From a virus: 37,619 nucleotides of DNA. The notes beneath the pieces are model-generated. The model saw nothing but the letters and a program-made list of their open reading frames with translations. It did no database searches and was not told the DNA's origin. Shown here piece after piece: positions 15,005 through 22,726 of this stretch; the first letter of the stretch is position 1; every line of letters starts with the position of its first letter. A program made the position numbers and the translations under genes. The stretch lies in IMG/VR virus record IMGVR_UViG_3300044627_003481, positions 1-37,619 of that record. The stretch is one strand, 5' to 3'.

Positions 15005-16228
15005 AGAAGATTTTACTCCTAATTCAACGTGTTGAATCAACTTCATGTATTTTCCGGGATTCATACCTTTTAAATGATTTGTCCAATTTTTAACAAGAGT
15101 TAATTGATTTGGCGGATGTACATACGTATTATTTGGTCCTCCTTTTGATTCACCACTTTTAGTTGGATCTTTTACTACTCTTTCTTTTTGTGAAAATAAT
15201 GCAGATTGAGCAAATGCAGGAGCTGCGGTTTCTACCCATTCATCATAATAAGTTTTATTATCTGGATCTCCGTATGTTAGATAATGATCTCCTTCATATC
15301 TTTCGTGATTATCTCCCATCACACGAATTGCTCGATCACCTTTTACTGTGTGTGTTTCTTGTTGATTAACAACAGTAATTTTATTTTCTACCGAAACTTC
15401 CGCAGTTAGATGATTTGATATTTCATAAAAAGAACCACTATAATGTGATATTTTTATTTTTTCAAAATCATCAGTTTCTATAAATTCCAAAGATCCTGCC
15501 TTTGAATTGAAAACTGTTTTTCCTGTAAAGAAAAAAGGTTCTCCATCTTGCATGTTTTCACTTCCTGCTGGATAATGTAAATCAGGATTACTTCCCTGAG
15601 TATTCATTACACTATTCCAATCAGACTTATCGAATACATATCCCATATATACTGGATAATCTAAACTACCATTTTCAAAAAATACCCAAACCTGTGATCC
15701 CACACGAGGAACGGAAAACATTCCTTTTGTTGCGTTATTAATAGGCGAAGGTGCTAATGTTTGATTATATACATCACATATTCCTGTTTTATACCCAACA
15801 TCAAAACCTCCGGGTATTGCATTAACAGAAGCTGTTGCTTTTGGAGATACACTCTCTCCAGATGGAGTTATACTCTCTTCTCCTAATGGTTCACGTAATG
15901 CTCCACGATATCCTTCGCCCACAGTAGCATCACCATTTTTAGCATTAAAAACTCCTGCTGTCCCCCCACCAATTAACGGAGAAGCTTGTTCAGCCCATTT
16001 TAAAACATCACAAAATTTTTGCAAAATTTCTCTACTATAAATTGTAGTAACGTTATCACCTACAAATCTTGCATTATAAATATCAGGAGGTAATCCTAAA
16101 TCTCTTGCTAATTGTGCAGTAAATTCTGGTATTGCTACTTTAACTCTTCCTCTTCTATCAGGATCATTGTTCTGCACAACTGTTCCTCGAAAGAATCCGT
16201 AATGTTTTTCTTCAAAAGGATTTGGCAT
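15002..16228 (-). CDS. gp5-like baseplate hub protein with OB-fold domain
   Basis: A 408-residue protein. The N-terminus (YGFFRGTVVQNNDPDRRGRVKV as a continuous stretch at residues 10-31) is the classic gp5/VgrG OB-fold opening, in which a short strand is followed by N-D-P-x-x-R-G-R-V-K-V. Residues 170-215 include VPRVGSQVWVFFENGS and YPVYMGYV, also typical of this family. A lysozyme domain is not evident. It should form the base of the membrane-piercing spike. The gene sits between the beta-helix spike gene and a hydrophobic structural gene. Confidence 0.82.
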   Translation of the reverse strand: MPNPFEEKHYGFFRGTVVQNNDPDRRGRVKVAIPEFTAQLARDLGLPPDIYNARFVGDNVTTIYSREILQKFCDVLKWAEQASPLIGGGTAGVFNAKNGDATVGEGYRGALREPLGEESITPSGESVSPKATASVNAIPGGFDVGYKTGICDVYNQTLAPSPINNATKGMFSVPRVGSQVWVFFENGSLDYPVYMGYVFDKSDWNSVMNTQGSNPDLHYPAGSENMQDGEPFFFTGKTVFNSKAGSLEFIETDDFEKIKISHYSGSFYEISNHLTAEVSVENKITVVNQQETHTVKGDRAIRVMGDNHERYEGDHYLTYGDPDNKTYYDEWVETAAPAFAQSALFSQKERVVKDPTKSGESKGGPNNTYVHPPNQLTLVKNWTNHLKGMNPGKYMKLIQHVELGVKSS

Positions 16229-16231
16229 ATC

Positions 16232-16813
16232 TTATGTTAATAATTTAGTTTGTAGATTAGCTTTTTCTAGAAACTTTGTATGACGATTTACGTAACTATC
16301 TATTGTACCATTCACTTTTAATGATTCTTTGGTTACGTTATTTGCTATTTTTCCTATGTGCTTATCTACGTTCATTGCTACTTTGTTTGTTATTTTATTA
16401 ATAGCATTTTGCGCCAAACAATTCATAAGCTGTGCAGCAAACCCAGAACAATCTTGTTTGTTCTTGAAATAGTTATCCATATTAGTAGCTTTGTCTAATA
16501 TATATTGTATACCTATTAATGTATCAGTTAAATCTTTTATTATTCCTTCTATTTTTCTAATAGGAGATAATACCGAATCTATTATTTGATTGACTCTTTC
16601 TGTTATAACCGTTGTAACTGCTCCAATAATTGCAGATATCATTCCTGCTGCTACACTTGCTAGACCTTGTAATATAGATGCTGGATTTGGTATTGCGCCA
16701 AATATAGCGGATTTTAAACACATCAAACCATTTGATGCTGAAATTAATTTATCAACAGTACCATTAACAGGATTTAAAAATCCTGTTTTAGTACGTTCAA
16801 ATAATAAGCCCAT
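16232..16813 (-). CDS. hydrophobic structural-type protein beside the spike genes
   Basis: A 193-residue protein from ATG 16813; the frame is open to a TTG at 16831, but TAAATA five bases before 16813 selects the ATG. The middle (about residues 35-75) is rich in Ala, Ile and Gly and could insert in a membrane. The rest is helical with many Asn and Lys. The position three bases ahead of the gp5-like gene suggests a baseplate, hub or tape-associated protein, but I recognise no family. Confidence 0.6.
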   Translation of the reverse strand: MGLLFERTKTGFLNPVNGTVDKLISASNGLMCLKSAIFGAIPNPASILQGLASVAAGMISAIIGAVTTVITERVNQIIDSVLSPIRKIEGIIKDLTDTLIGIQYILDKATNMDNYFKNKQDCSGFAAQLMNCLAQNAINKITNKVAMNVDKHIGKIANNVTKESLKVNGTIDSYVNRHTKFLEKANLQTKLLT

Positions 16814-16818
16814 GAAAA

Positions 16819-16824
16819 TATTTA
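16819..16824 (-). promoter_or_regulatory. TAAATA late-promoter-like motif for the gene starting at 16813
   Basis: TTAAATA-TTTTC-ATG, 5-base spacer. It lies just downstream of a strong terminator, consistent with a fresh transcription start. Confidence 0.7.
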
Positions 16825-16836
16825 ATAACAAAACAC

Positions 16837-16864
16837 AAAAAACCCCACTATTTCTAGTGGGGTT
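16837..16864 (-). terminator. rho-independent terminator after the 213-residue structural gene
   Basis: A 10-bp perfect stem (AACCCCACTA at 16841-16850 with TAGTGGGGTT at 16855-16864) and a TTTC loop. Read on the minus strand, it is followed by a T-run (plus-strand A at 16837-16842). Confidence 0.88.
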
Positions 16865-16895
16865 CTATGCCTACGAAACTTAAACAACAACAAAA

Positions 16896-17537
16896 TTAAA
16901 TTTCAATAGCAAAACGACGACGTTCATTAGGACCACGATTATCAAAGCCAATAGCACCAGTCACAACTTGTGTTGCTGTGGCAGTGTTAACAGTGAATGT
17001 AGTGGTAGAACGATCTGGGAAATAAAGACTAAAAGTAGCACCATTATATTCGGGAGCAACCTTGAACTGAATACGATCAGTCACAGAAAGAGTAACACTA
17101 GCAGTAGAAGCACCAGAGATTTCATCAAAAAGAATACCATTCACTGCTACTCCTTTATAATTACCAGATGAGAAAATAGAAGTAGATGTAATACGAGAAG
17201 TCAAAACCGCTACTTGTGTACTAAGTAAAGGAGTAGCTGCATAAATCGCAGTAAGCGCACCAAACTGCGTATCTGTGTACTTAGTATTTAATGGAATACC
17301 ACTTGCAACCCAACCAGCATAAAAACCAGACAATACATTACTTCCTGTAATAGCAGTGTTTTGAGTAGCACTAAGTGGAGGTGTAGTAAATACAGTATTT
17401 GGAACAGCAGTAGCTGCGTTAAACACAGTTACAGTAGGAAGAAAAACTACAGAATTATTAGATGCAGAAAGACTAACTCCAATTTGTGGAGGATTTTCTG
17501 CTGCTGAATTGAATACGAAATTCGTAAATGTTGCCAT
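16896..17537 (-). CDS. Ser/Thr/Ala-rich structural protein, unassigned
   Basis: A 213-residue protein with a low-charge, beta-strand-rich body full of Thr, Ser, Ala and Val, and no cysteine or membrane segment. The C-terminal part (TDRIQFKVAPEYNGATFSLY) looks like an immunoglobulin- or carbohydrate-binding-type beta sandwich, which is only an impression. It has its own late motif and its own strong terminator, and codons are less AT-biased than in its neighbours. Like the major capsid gene it is therefore probably expressed at high level, so a decoration, tube or fibre protein is likely. Confidence 0.6.
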   Translation of the reverse strand: MATFTNFVFNSAAENPPQIGVSLSASNNSVVFLPTVTVFNAATAVPNTVFTTPPLSATQNTAITGSNVLSGFYAGWVASGIPLNTKYTDTQFGALTAIYAATPLLSTQVAVLTSRITSTSIFSSGNYKGVAVNGILFDEISGASTASVTLSVTDRIQFKVAPEYNGATFSLYFPDRSTTTFTVNTATATQVVTGAIGFDNRGPNERRRFAIEI

Positions 17538-17542
17538 ATTTT

Positions 17543-17548
17543 TATTTA
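17543..17548 (-). promoter_or_regulatory. TAAATA late-promoter-like motif for the gene starting at 17537
   Basis: GATAAATA-AAAAT-ATG, 5-base spacer. It is divergent from the motif at 17580. Confidence 0.7.
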
Positions 17549-17579
17549 TCTTTATACGACCATTTTTTCAATTATAAAG

Positions 17580-17585
17580 TAAATA
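17580..17585 (+). promoter_or_regulatory. TAAATA late-promoter-like motif that selects the start at 17591
   Basis: GTAAATA-TTAGT-ATG, 5-base spacer. It rules out the longer in-frame start at 17528. Confidence 0.7.
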
Positions 17586-17590
17586 TTAGT

Positions 17591-17863
17591 ATGAATTTTG
17601 AATTATTATTAGAAAGAATGGAACTCTTAGAAGCTAAATGTACAAAGGTAACTAAGAAAGCACATTCAAGCAGAAAAGGAAAGAAATGGATGAAATGTGC
17701 TAAACAATCAGATGGTAGTATTAAAAAAATTCATTGGGGGCAAGCTGGTGTGCGTGTAGGAAGCGGAAGTTCAAAACGTGCCAAAAGTTTCAGAAAAAGG
17801 CATGGATGCAGCAAAGCAAAAGCAGGAACTCCGAAAGCAATGAGCTGCAAAAATTGGGCCTAA
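17591..17863 (+). CDS. small basic internal-head-protein candidate
   Basis: A 90-residue protein. Residues 1-14 (MNFELLLERMELLE) form an amphipathic helix ending in LLE before A15, a textbook prohead-protease site placed as in T4 internal proteins. The remainder is extremely basic with four Cys and conserved-looking segments (SSRKGKKWMKCAKQ, IHWGQAGVRVGSG, SFRKRHGCSKAKAGTPKAMS). I recall this basic domain as a short conserved protein in many large phages (DUF5872-like). Joined here to a targeting peptide, it should be packaged and bind DNA inside the capsid. Confidence 0.75.
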   Translation: MNFELLLERMELLEAKCTKVTKKAHSSRKGKKWMKCAKQSDGSIKKIHWGQAGVRVGSGSSKRAKSFRKRHGCSKAKAGTPKAMSCKNWA

Positions 17864-18204
17864 TTTACTTTTTGTTTTTTAAATTCTTTTAATTTCTTGC
17901 GTGCATCTTTTTCCACGTTTGGATTATAAGATTTCCAATCTCCTAGATGTCCCAATTTTAAATGACATCCTCTTTCTCCTTTTTCTTCGCATAATGTAAT
18001 TAGATTTTTTAGATCTAATTCTAATTCTGGATGCGTATGGAATGGCTTTTTGTGATGTACTTGTAAGTTAATTTCGGCTCCACATGCCGCACAGGTTTTA
18101 TGCGATTCTAAAAAATTCTTGCGTACCGTTTGCCATTTAGAAGAACGTACAGAAAATGGCTTTCCTTGTATTTTCTCCTTGATGGCAACGATGAATCTAG
18201 TCAT
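17860..18204 (-). CDS. small HNH endonuclease
   Basis: A 114-residue HNH protein: CAACG zinc pair, LQVHHKKPFHTHPE, NLITLCEEK, then CHLKLGHLGDW with a second metal pair. This compact form is common in phages as a stand-alone nuclease. It lies between the basic internal protein and a larger nuclease gene and has its own late motif. Its stop overlaps the convergent neighbour by four bases. Confidence 0.85.
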   Translation of the reverse strand: MTRFIVAIKEKIQGKPFSVRSSKWQTVRKNFLESHKTCAACGAEINLQVHHKKPFHTHPELELDLKNLITLCEEKGERGCHLKLGHLGDWKSYNPNVEKDARKKLKEFKKQKVN

Positions 18205-18209
18205 TTAAG

Positions 18210-18215
18210 TATTTA
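18210..18215 (-). promoter_or_regulatory. TAAATA late-promoter-like motif for the HNH gene starting at 18204
   Basis: CATAAATA-CTTAA-ATG, 5-base spacer. It contains the TAA stop of the upstream nuclease gene. Confidence 0.65.
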
Positions 18216-19796
18216 TGATAATTTCATAGTATATTTTTTGCTGCCGCAATCCCATATCCTAGCATATCCATTGTTACACATATTTTCGTATTCTGATATA
18301 TTTGGGTCGTATTTTTCCAATTTCTCGCTTAATACATTTTTCCTATATTTAAATCGATGTTCTCTATTTAAAAAATCTTTGGTATACCAATAATTAGGTT
18401 CAGTTACTGATGATAATTGGAATCCTATTTTTTCATATAAATTTCCAGAAGACCATCTTCTATCTGCATAACTAATGATTTCATTTGGTTTGTATTTTGT
18501 TATAAAATACTTTAATAATTTACCAGCAGCACCAATTACGGTTGTATTGGAAATAGAACAGAATCTATTTAATTCATATACTCCTTCTTTTGAAGAAGGA
18601 TTCCCCAACGCTAATCTTTCTTTACTGAAAGTCATAACAGAAACCAAATTGTTATTATTAAATAATCCCAAATTAATTGAAGTGTTATTATTACCTTGGA
18701 TGTGATTCATATCCAAAAATTCAGATTTCAACTTGCCATCAATTTCCTTAATAGTGCAATTTCTAGCATATATTTTATGTTTGTTTAAATTTAAACAATT
18801 CATTAATCGAGAAACTACTATATTTCTTTTTTGTTTGTATTCATCTTCAAATATTTGAATTAATTTAATTCCTGCCTCGTCCGCAAGATCTGCTTTTAAT
18901 TTATGCAAGGTTTTTCCTTTTTGTGTTTCTGTGTGCCAATAAAGACCATGCATTTCGATTCCTAGTTTCATACTAGGAACGTATATATCTATTTCGTATC
19001 CTTTTAAAATCGTTCGTTCTCTGTATATAAATGGTATATCATATTGATCTAAAATATTTTTAATAAAAATTTCCATCTTAGAACCCGTAGGCTTGCACTT
19101 ACGACATTCTAAATATTTGTGATATTTTAAAATAGATTCAAATTCGTCTCCACATTTTTTGCATTTCCATTTATAAGATTTGTATGCATTAGAAAATCCT
19201 TCATATTCTTCAAAAGGAAACAAAGGCATCACGACATCACCATCAACTAAACTATTATAATATTTTAATCTATTAATTTTTGAAATTAATTCTGGATTTC
19301 CTTTATTAACTATATTTCCACTTTTAATTCTATCCTTATACTCTTGCGTTTTAGTATAATTAGTTTTTCCGTATTTTTTTAGATTAGTTTCTAGTATCTT
19401 TTTCTTTCCTTCTTCTGAGGCAAAGTAATTAGTTGTGCCGTATTTTTCTAAATTTGTTTGTTTTAACTTGACCATTCTTTCTGGTGATTTCATATGGCAC
19501 GTCCTACTACACGTAGCTTGCCAGCCATTATTTGAATTGAAAATAGTATCTTTATTACAAACAACACAAGTTGGTTGTTGTTTTACATTCTCTACGAAAG
19601 AGCGCACCCTAACAGAAAATGCGTATACAGAATTATCCAAAAATTTAGTTTCTTCTATAATTTCATTAAACAAGTCACTTCCGAAATTTTTAATGAACAT
19701 CTTTTCTTTTACGAATCTATAAGATCCTTCGTAATTTTCTTTCAGAAATTTTATGATTTTAGTTTTGTCGTCTTCCATATGTACTAAATATATCAT
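18213..19796 (-). CDS. EDxHD/Vsr-like homing endonuclease with C-terminal GNAT-like domain
   Basis: A 527-residue protein. Residues 70-100 hold zinc-type cysteine pairs. Residues 105-145 carry repeated T-x-x-E/K-K-Y-G motifs (NLEKYGTTNYF, NLKKYGKTNY) typical of phage homing-enzyme DNA-binding arms, followed by a CKKCG/CRKC zinc ribbon near 210-235. The nuclease core follows: YEIDIYVPSMKLGIEMHGLYWHTE, where the Asp and Glu match the Vsr-like EDxHD family (this stretch is residues of one strand-loop-helix unit). The last 170 residues (INLGLFNNNNLVSVMTF, ELNRFC, ISYADRRWSSGNLYEKIGF) resemble an acetyltransferase-type fold seen in related phage proteins. The start at 19796 is set by the 5-base late motif; ATG 19778 is an alternative. 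Confidence 0.78.
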   Translation of the reverse strand: MIYLVHMEDDKTKIIKFLKENYEGSYRFVKEKMFIKNFGSDLFNEIIEETKFLDNSVYAFSVRVRSFVENVKQQPTCVVCNKDTIFNSNNGWQATCSRTCHMKSPERMVKLKQTNLEKYGTTNYFASEEGKKKILETNLKKYGKTNYTKTQEYKDRIKSGNIVNKGNPELISKINRLKYYNSLVDGDVVMPLFPFEEYEGFSNAYKSYKWKCKKCGDEFESILKYHKYLECRKCKPTGSKMEIFIKNILDQYDIPFIYRERTILKGYEIDIYVPSMKLGIEMHGLYWHTETQKGKTLHKLKADLADEAGIKLIQIFEDEYKQKRNIVVSRLMNCLNLNKHKIYARNCTIKEIDGKLKSEFLDMNHIQGNNNTSINLGLFNNNNLVSVMTFSKERLALGNPSSKEGVYELNRFCSISNTTVIGAAGKLLKYFITKYKPNEIISYADRRWSSGNLYEKIGFQLSSVTEPNYWYTKDFLNREHRFKYRKNVLSEKLEKYDPNISEYENMCNNGYARIWDCGSKKYTMKLS

Positions 19797-19801
19797 CAAA
19801 T

Positions 19802-19807
19802 TATTTA
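19802..19807 (-). promoter_or_regulatory. TAAATA late-promoter-like motif for the nuclease starting at 19796
   Basis: TTAAATA-ATTTG-ATG, 5-base spacer. It selects this ATG over an upstream TTG and an ATG further in. Confidence 0.65.
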
Positions 19808-19819
19808 ATATCAATTAAA

Positions 19820-20026
19820 TTAATCATCTATTCTTCCAGTGGCTTCAAATACACATCCAACATCGAAATTATGTGTAGTCATTTTAGTTCTTCTTTTTAT
19901 TCTAAAACTCTGTCCCTTACTTAACATCGTAAAATATTCTCCGTCTATTTTAAGTTCATTCGTGAAATTTGTATAATTATATAGATACTCTTGTGTAGTT
20001 CCATTCGGATGATGATGTAAAAACTT
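19820..20026 (-). pseudogene. 68-codon frame without a start codon, downstream of the capsid gene
   Basis: The frame opens after an in-frame TAA (20027-20029) and reads KFLHHHPNGTTQEYLYNY onwards to GCVFEATGRIDD before the stop at 19820. The composition and closing motif look like a real protein, but there is no ATG, GTG or TTG near its beginning. The first ATG is at codon 34, which would leave a 35-residue product. It may be a remnant that lost its start, a gene using a rare start, or a frame needing a shift. It lies between the capsid terminator and the nuclease gene. Confidence 0.4.
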
Positions 20027-20036
20027 TTATATAAAA

Positions 20037-20067
20037 CGAAAAAACCCGTGGATTTCTCCACGGGTTT
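20037..20067 (-). terminator. rho-independent terminator after the major capsid gene
   Basis: An 11-bp stem (AAACCCGTGGA at 20042-20052 with TCCACGGGTTT at 20057-20067) and a TTTC loop. Minus-strand T-run corresponds to plus-strand A at 20039-20044. The same TTTC loop is used as in the 16841 terminator. Confidence 0.9.
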
Positions 20068-20099
20068 TTGTAAGTACTTTATTATTAAATACTTAAATT

Positions 20100-21686
20100 T
20101 TACATGTAGATCGCTTGATTTCCGGGAGTAAATGCCTGACCAAGATTCTTGAGAATAATGGTGTGGTAATAGAGCGATGCTCCGAAAATATTATCCACTA
20201 CGCCATATCTTGTCAAGAGTCCAACGCGAGGAGCGAAGTCATTCGGTCCGATTGTGCGTTGTACCATAACAGGAATGTATGGGCAGTAAATGATACCTGA
20301 ATCATAGAATTCAGTACCTTTGTATCCGAGAAGTGCATACTCGATGCCTTCTGGACCTGTTCCGGTGCCATAGCCTACATCACCATATACTCCGCTGTTC
20401 TGTACTTCGGTGCGTGTATCACGATAAACTTGGAAACGACCACCGAGAGAACCAACTTTAGCTACGCCAGTTTGCTGGGTAGAAACGTTGCCCTGTACAG
20501 TTACCCACTGGAATTCGGGGAGCATTTCAAAGATAGCGCACACGCGAGGTGTTGCTACGATGAAGTTTGCTGCTCCACGACGATTGCGGATAGCGATACG
20601 GTTTGCTTCGATAATTACTCTCTGGTAGAAGTCACGGTTACGTTCAACAAGCCAACGACCATCGGCAGTAGATGGAGACCATACAGAGAATCCTTTCTTG
20701 TAACCACCATTTAAGGAGGTTTGGATCATACGGATAATCATTTCACGGTCGATTTCGGCTTGGATCTCATATGCCATAGCATTAGTGATTTCAGCGTCGA
20801 TATCAATACCGTTCATGTTCTTTAAGTCTTGCTCTAGCTCGACAGACCATTTTGCACCAAGGCGGCGAGTACCAGCTTCAACGGCAGTCTTCTCGAAGGA
20901 TACTTCAACGGTTGGGATGTTTGCGTTGATTTCGAAATTCTTGAGAATTTCAGCAACACCACCATCAGCAGCATTAAAGTTCCATGTTACGCCAGATTCG
21001 GCATGAGTACCGAGACCTGAAAGCGCAGCAGCAGAAGCACCAGTGAAACGGGAATCTAGATATTGCCATCCTAATTCGTTGTCACCTTGTGGTGACTTAC
21101 CACCTGCTCCACCGGGAAGACCACTACCGAGGTTATCACCAGAAGCTCTGTAATTTACAGTTGAGGTGTTACGATATGGTTGTCCAGATCCACTTGAAGG
21201 ATTACCGGGAGCTGCATCCCAAGAAGTACCACTTTGTGATGCATCTTGATAATTACCACCGAGGGTATCCTTGGAGTACTTATAACGGAGAGCGAATGCT
21301 AGTCCAACTGGACCAGACATTGGCTGAACGCCAACGATTTCGTTGGAGATAAGTTCTGGGAAGGTACGACGAATCATCGGAATAAGAATCTTTGGAAGAC
21401 GATTATCGCCGGGAGCGTAGCTATCGGAACCACCGGGGAATGCTCCACCAGTGCCACCGTTGTTGATAGAACCGAACATAGTTCCGGCTCCACCAGCTAC
21501 GTTTGCTTCACGTAAGCAATAAGCTTCTTGGTTTTCAAGTAGCATTGCAGTGTTTAGACGAGTATGATCATCTTCAATTGCGGCTACGCTCTTGCTGGTG
21601 TAGTCGAGCACTGGTGCCCACTTTTCCAAAAGAACCTTAGCGCGATCTTGATCGATGTATGATTGTGCGGGTTTGATTTGTTTCAT
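20100..21686 (-). CDS. 23: major capsid protein (T4 gp23 family)
   Basis: A 528-residue HK97-fold capsid protein of the gp23 type. The N-terminal delta domain ends in CLRE before A61, matching the prohead-protease consensus and the cut at residue 65 in T4. Family landmarks are IRRTFPELISNEIVGVQPM, then WSVELEQDLKNMNGIDIDAE, EIQAEIDREMI, GAANFIVATP and LLTRYGVVDNIFG. I use the ATG at 21686 (MKQIKPAQS). A TTG 39 bases upstream would add a basic stretch not seen in the family. Its codons are much less AT-rich than its neighbours', as expected of the most abundant virion protein, and a terminator follows. Confidence 0.95.
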   Translation of the reverse strand: MKQIKPAQSYIDQDRAKVLLEKWAPVLDYTSKSVAAIEDDHTRLNTAMLLENQEAYCLREANVAGGAGTMFGSINNGGTGGAFPGGSDSYAPGDNRLPKILIPMIRRTFPELISNEIVGVQPMSGPVGLAFALRYKYSKDTLGGNYQDASQSGTSWDAAPGNPSSGSGQPYRNTSTVNYRASGDNLGSGLPGGAGGKSPQGDNELGWQYLDSRFTGASAAALSGLGTHAESGVTWNFNAADGGVAEILKNFEINANIPTVEVSFEKTAVEAGTRRLGAKWSVELEQDLKNMNGIDIDAEITNAMAYEIQAEIDREMIIRMIQTSLNGGYKKGFSVWSPSTADGRWLVERNRDFYQRVIIEANRIAIRNRRGAANFIVATPRVCAIFEMLPEFQWVTVQGNVSTQQTGVAKVGSLGGRFQVYRDTRTEVQNSGVYGDVGYGTGTGPEGIEYALLGYKGTEFYDSGIIYCPYIPVMVQRTIGPNDFAPRVGLLTRYGVVDNIFGASLYYHTIILKNLGQAFTPGNQAIYM

Positions 21687-21753
21687 ATGTGTTTGTTTTC
21701 TTTCTTTTTTGATTTTCGACCTCAAGATATATTAATATCAGGATCTCAAGTAA

Positions 21754-21759
21754 TATTTA
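21754..21759 (-). promoter_or_regulatory. probable late promoter of the capsid gene, with leader
   Basis: GTAAATA on the minus strand lies 67 bases before ATG 21686. Unlike most late genes here, the capsid gene would then carry a leader of about 60 bases, A-rich just before the ATG. Confidence 0.5.
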
Positions 21760-21790
21760 CTTCTACCAAATTTTTATAAGAGCAAATATA

Positions 21791-22678
21791 TTAGTATTTA
21801 CTCAATTCGTTCAAATAATTTGAAACGCTTGAAAAATTTTCTTCGATTGTTTCGACTTCTTCTGTTGTATTTTCTTCGATAACAACACGATCTTGTTTAA
21901 TTTGACGATGTGTGAACGCTTCTTCTTTAAGAGTTTGAAGACGTTCTTCTTCTTTCTTATCGAAAAGTGAAAGTGTATAATCAATGTTCTCCATGATGAA
22001 CTTTGGAGATTTTCCTTCAAAAACACGTTGTGCGTATTCTTTCTTCTTGGGATTTAGCTTAGAAGTCTTTTGTTCAAGAATTAGAGCAGCTTTTGCTTTT
22101 GCGAGAGTTTCGCGAAGTGTTTCTACTTCGGACTTAGCTTGTTCTGCAACTTTACGTGATTCTGTAATTTGAGTTTTGCCGTCGAGAAGAGCTTCTTTTA
22201 GAGAGTCGTTCATTAATGCAGAATCAATTGCGAGACTTTCGCGGAGATTGTTTAGAATGATACGAGCTTTCTTATTTTGAACAGCTTCGGCAATAGCTTT
22301 CTTTGGAATTTTGCTTTCGATGAATACGTCGATGTAATCAGAAACTTTTCCTACTAAGTCTGCCTTGAATTGTTTGGCTTGCTCGCTTACAATAGTTTGA
22401 TATTTATTAATTACTGTTTTGAGTTTAGCAGTATTGTTAGCATCTAGTGCTTCTACAACCTTTTGTAATTTCTTGCTATGATCTGCGTCGATAGCTTCTA
22501 GAAGTTGATGTGCTTTTTCGGTATATTCAGCATCTTGTTCAGTTAGAGCTTTTTCTACGTGAATCTTTACTCGTTCGTTAACAGCACTATCAAATGCTTC
22601 TTGAATTTGGCCGAGTGTTTCGTCTGTTAAAATTCCTTGGGTAGCTTCTTTGAGAAGTTTTGTAATTTCAGTTGCCAT
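21791..22678 (-). CDS. 22: prohead scaffold protein (T4 gp22 family)
   Basis: A 295-residue, highly charged coiled-coil protein lying between the gp21 side and gp23, the T4 gene order. It has many Leu/Ile/Val-x-Glu sites before Ala (LLKEA, LLEA, VVEA, IAEA) suited to destruction by the prohead protease. The family landmark KSPKFIMENIDY is present near residue 225. It should assemble the prohead core around which gp23 polymerises, then be degraded and leave the head. Confidence 0.88.
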   Translation of the reverse strand: MATEITKLLKEATQGILTDETLGQIQEAFDSAVNERVKIHVEKALTEQDAEYTEKAHQLLEAIDADHSKKLQKVVEALDANNTAKLKTVINKYQTIVSEQAKQFKADLVGKVSDYIDVFIESKIPKKAIAEAVQNKKARIILNNLRESLAIDSALMNDSLKEALLDGKTQITESRKVAEQAKSEVETLRETLAKAKAALILEQKTSKLNPKKKEYAQRVFEGKSPKFIMENIDYTLSLFDKKEEERLQTLKEEAFTHRQIKQDRVVIEENTTEEVETIEENFSSVSNYLNELSKY

Positions 22679-22683
22679 AATAT

Positions 22684-22689
22684 TAGTTA
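22684..22689 (-). promoter_or_regulatory. variant late motif TAACTA for the scaffold gene
   Basis: CTAACTA-ATATT-ATG keeps the 5-base spacer but has C in place of A at the fourth base of the hexamer. Confidence 0.45.
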
Positions 22690-22726
22690 GTCTTTTTTAT
22701 TTATTTTTATTGATGAAATAATTAAT

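Noticed and set aside
18579-18600. Short inverted repeat (TCCTTCTT / AAGAAGGA)
   Set aside because: Eight base pairs, inside the nuclease coding sequence, no T-run; compatible with chance in AT-rich DNA.
20115-21352. Several plus-strand frames opposite the capsid gene
   Set aside because: They mirror the low-stop, GC-richer codon use of gp23 and show no protein-like features or start signals.
21684-21725. TTG start extending the capsid protein by 13 basic residues
   Set aside because: The ATG at 21686 gives the normal gp23 N-terminus; the extension does not fit the family.
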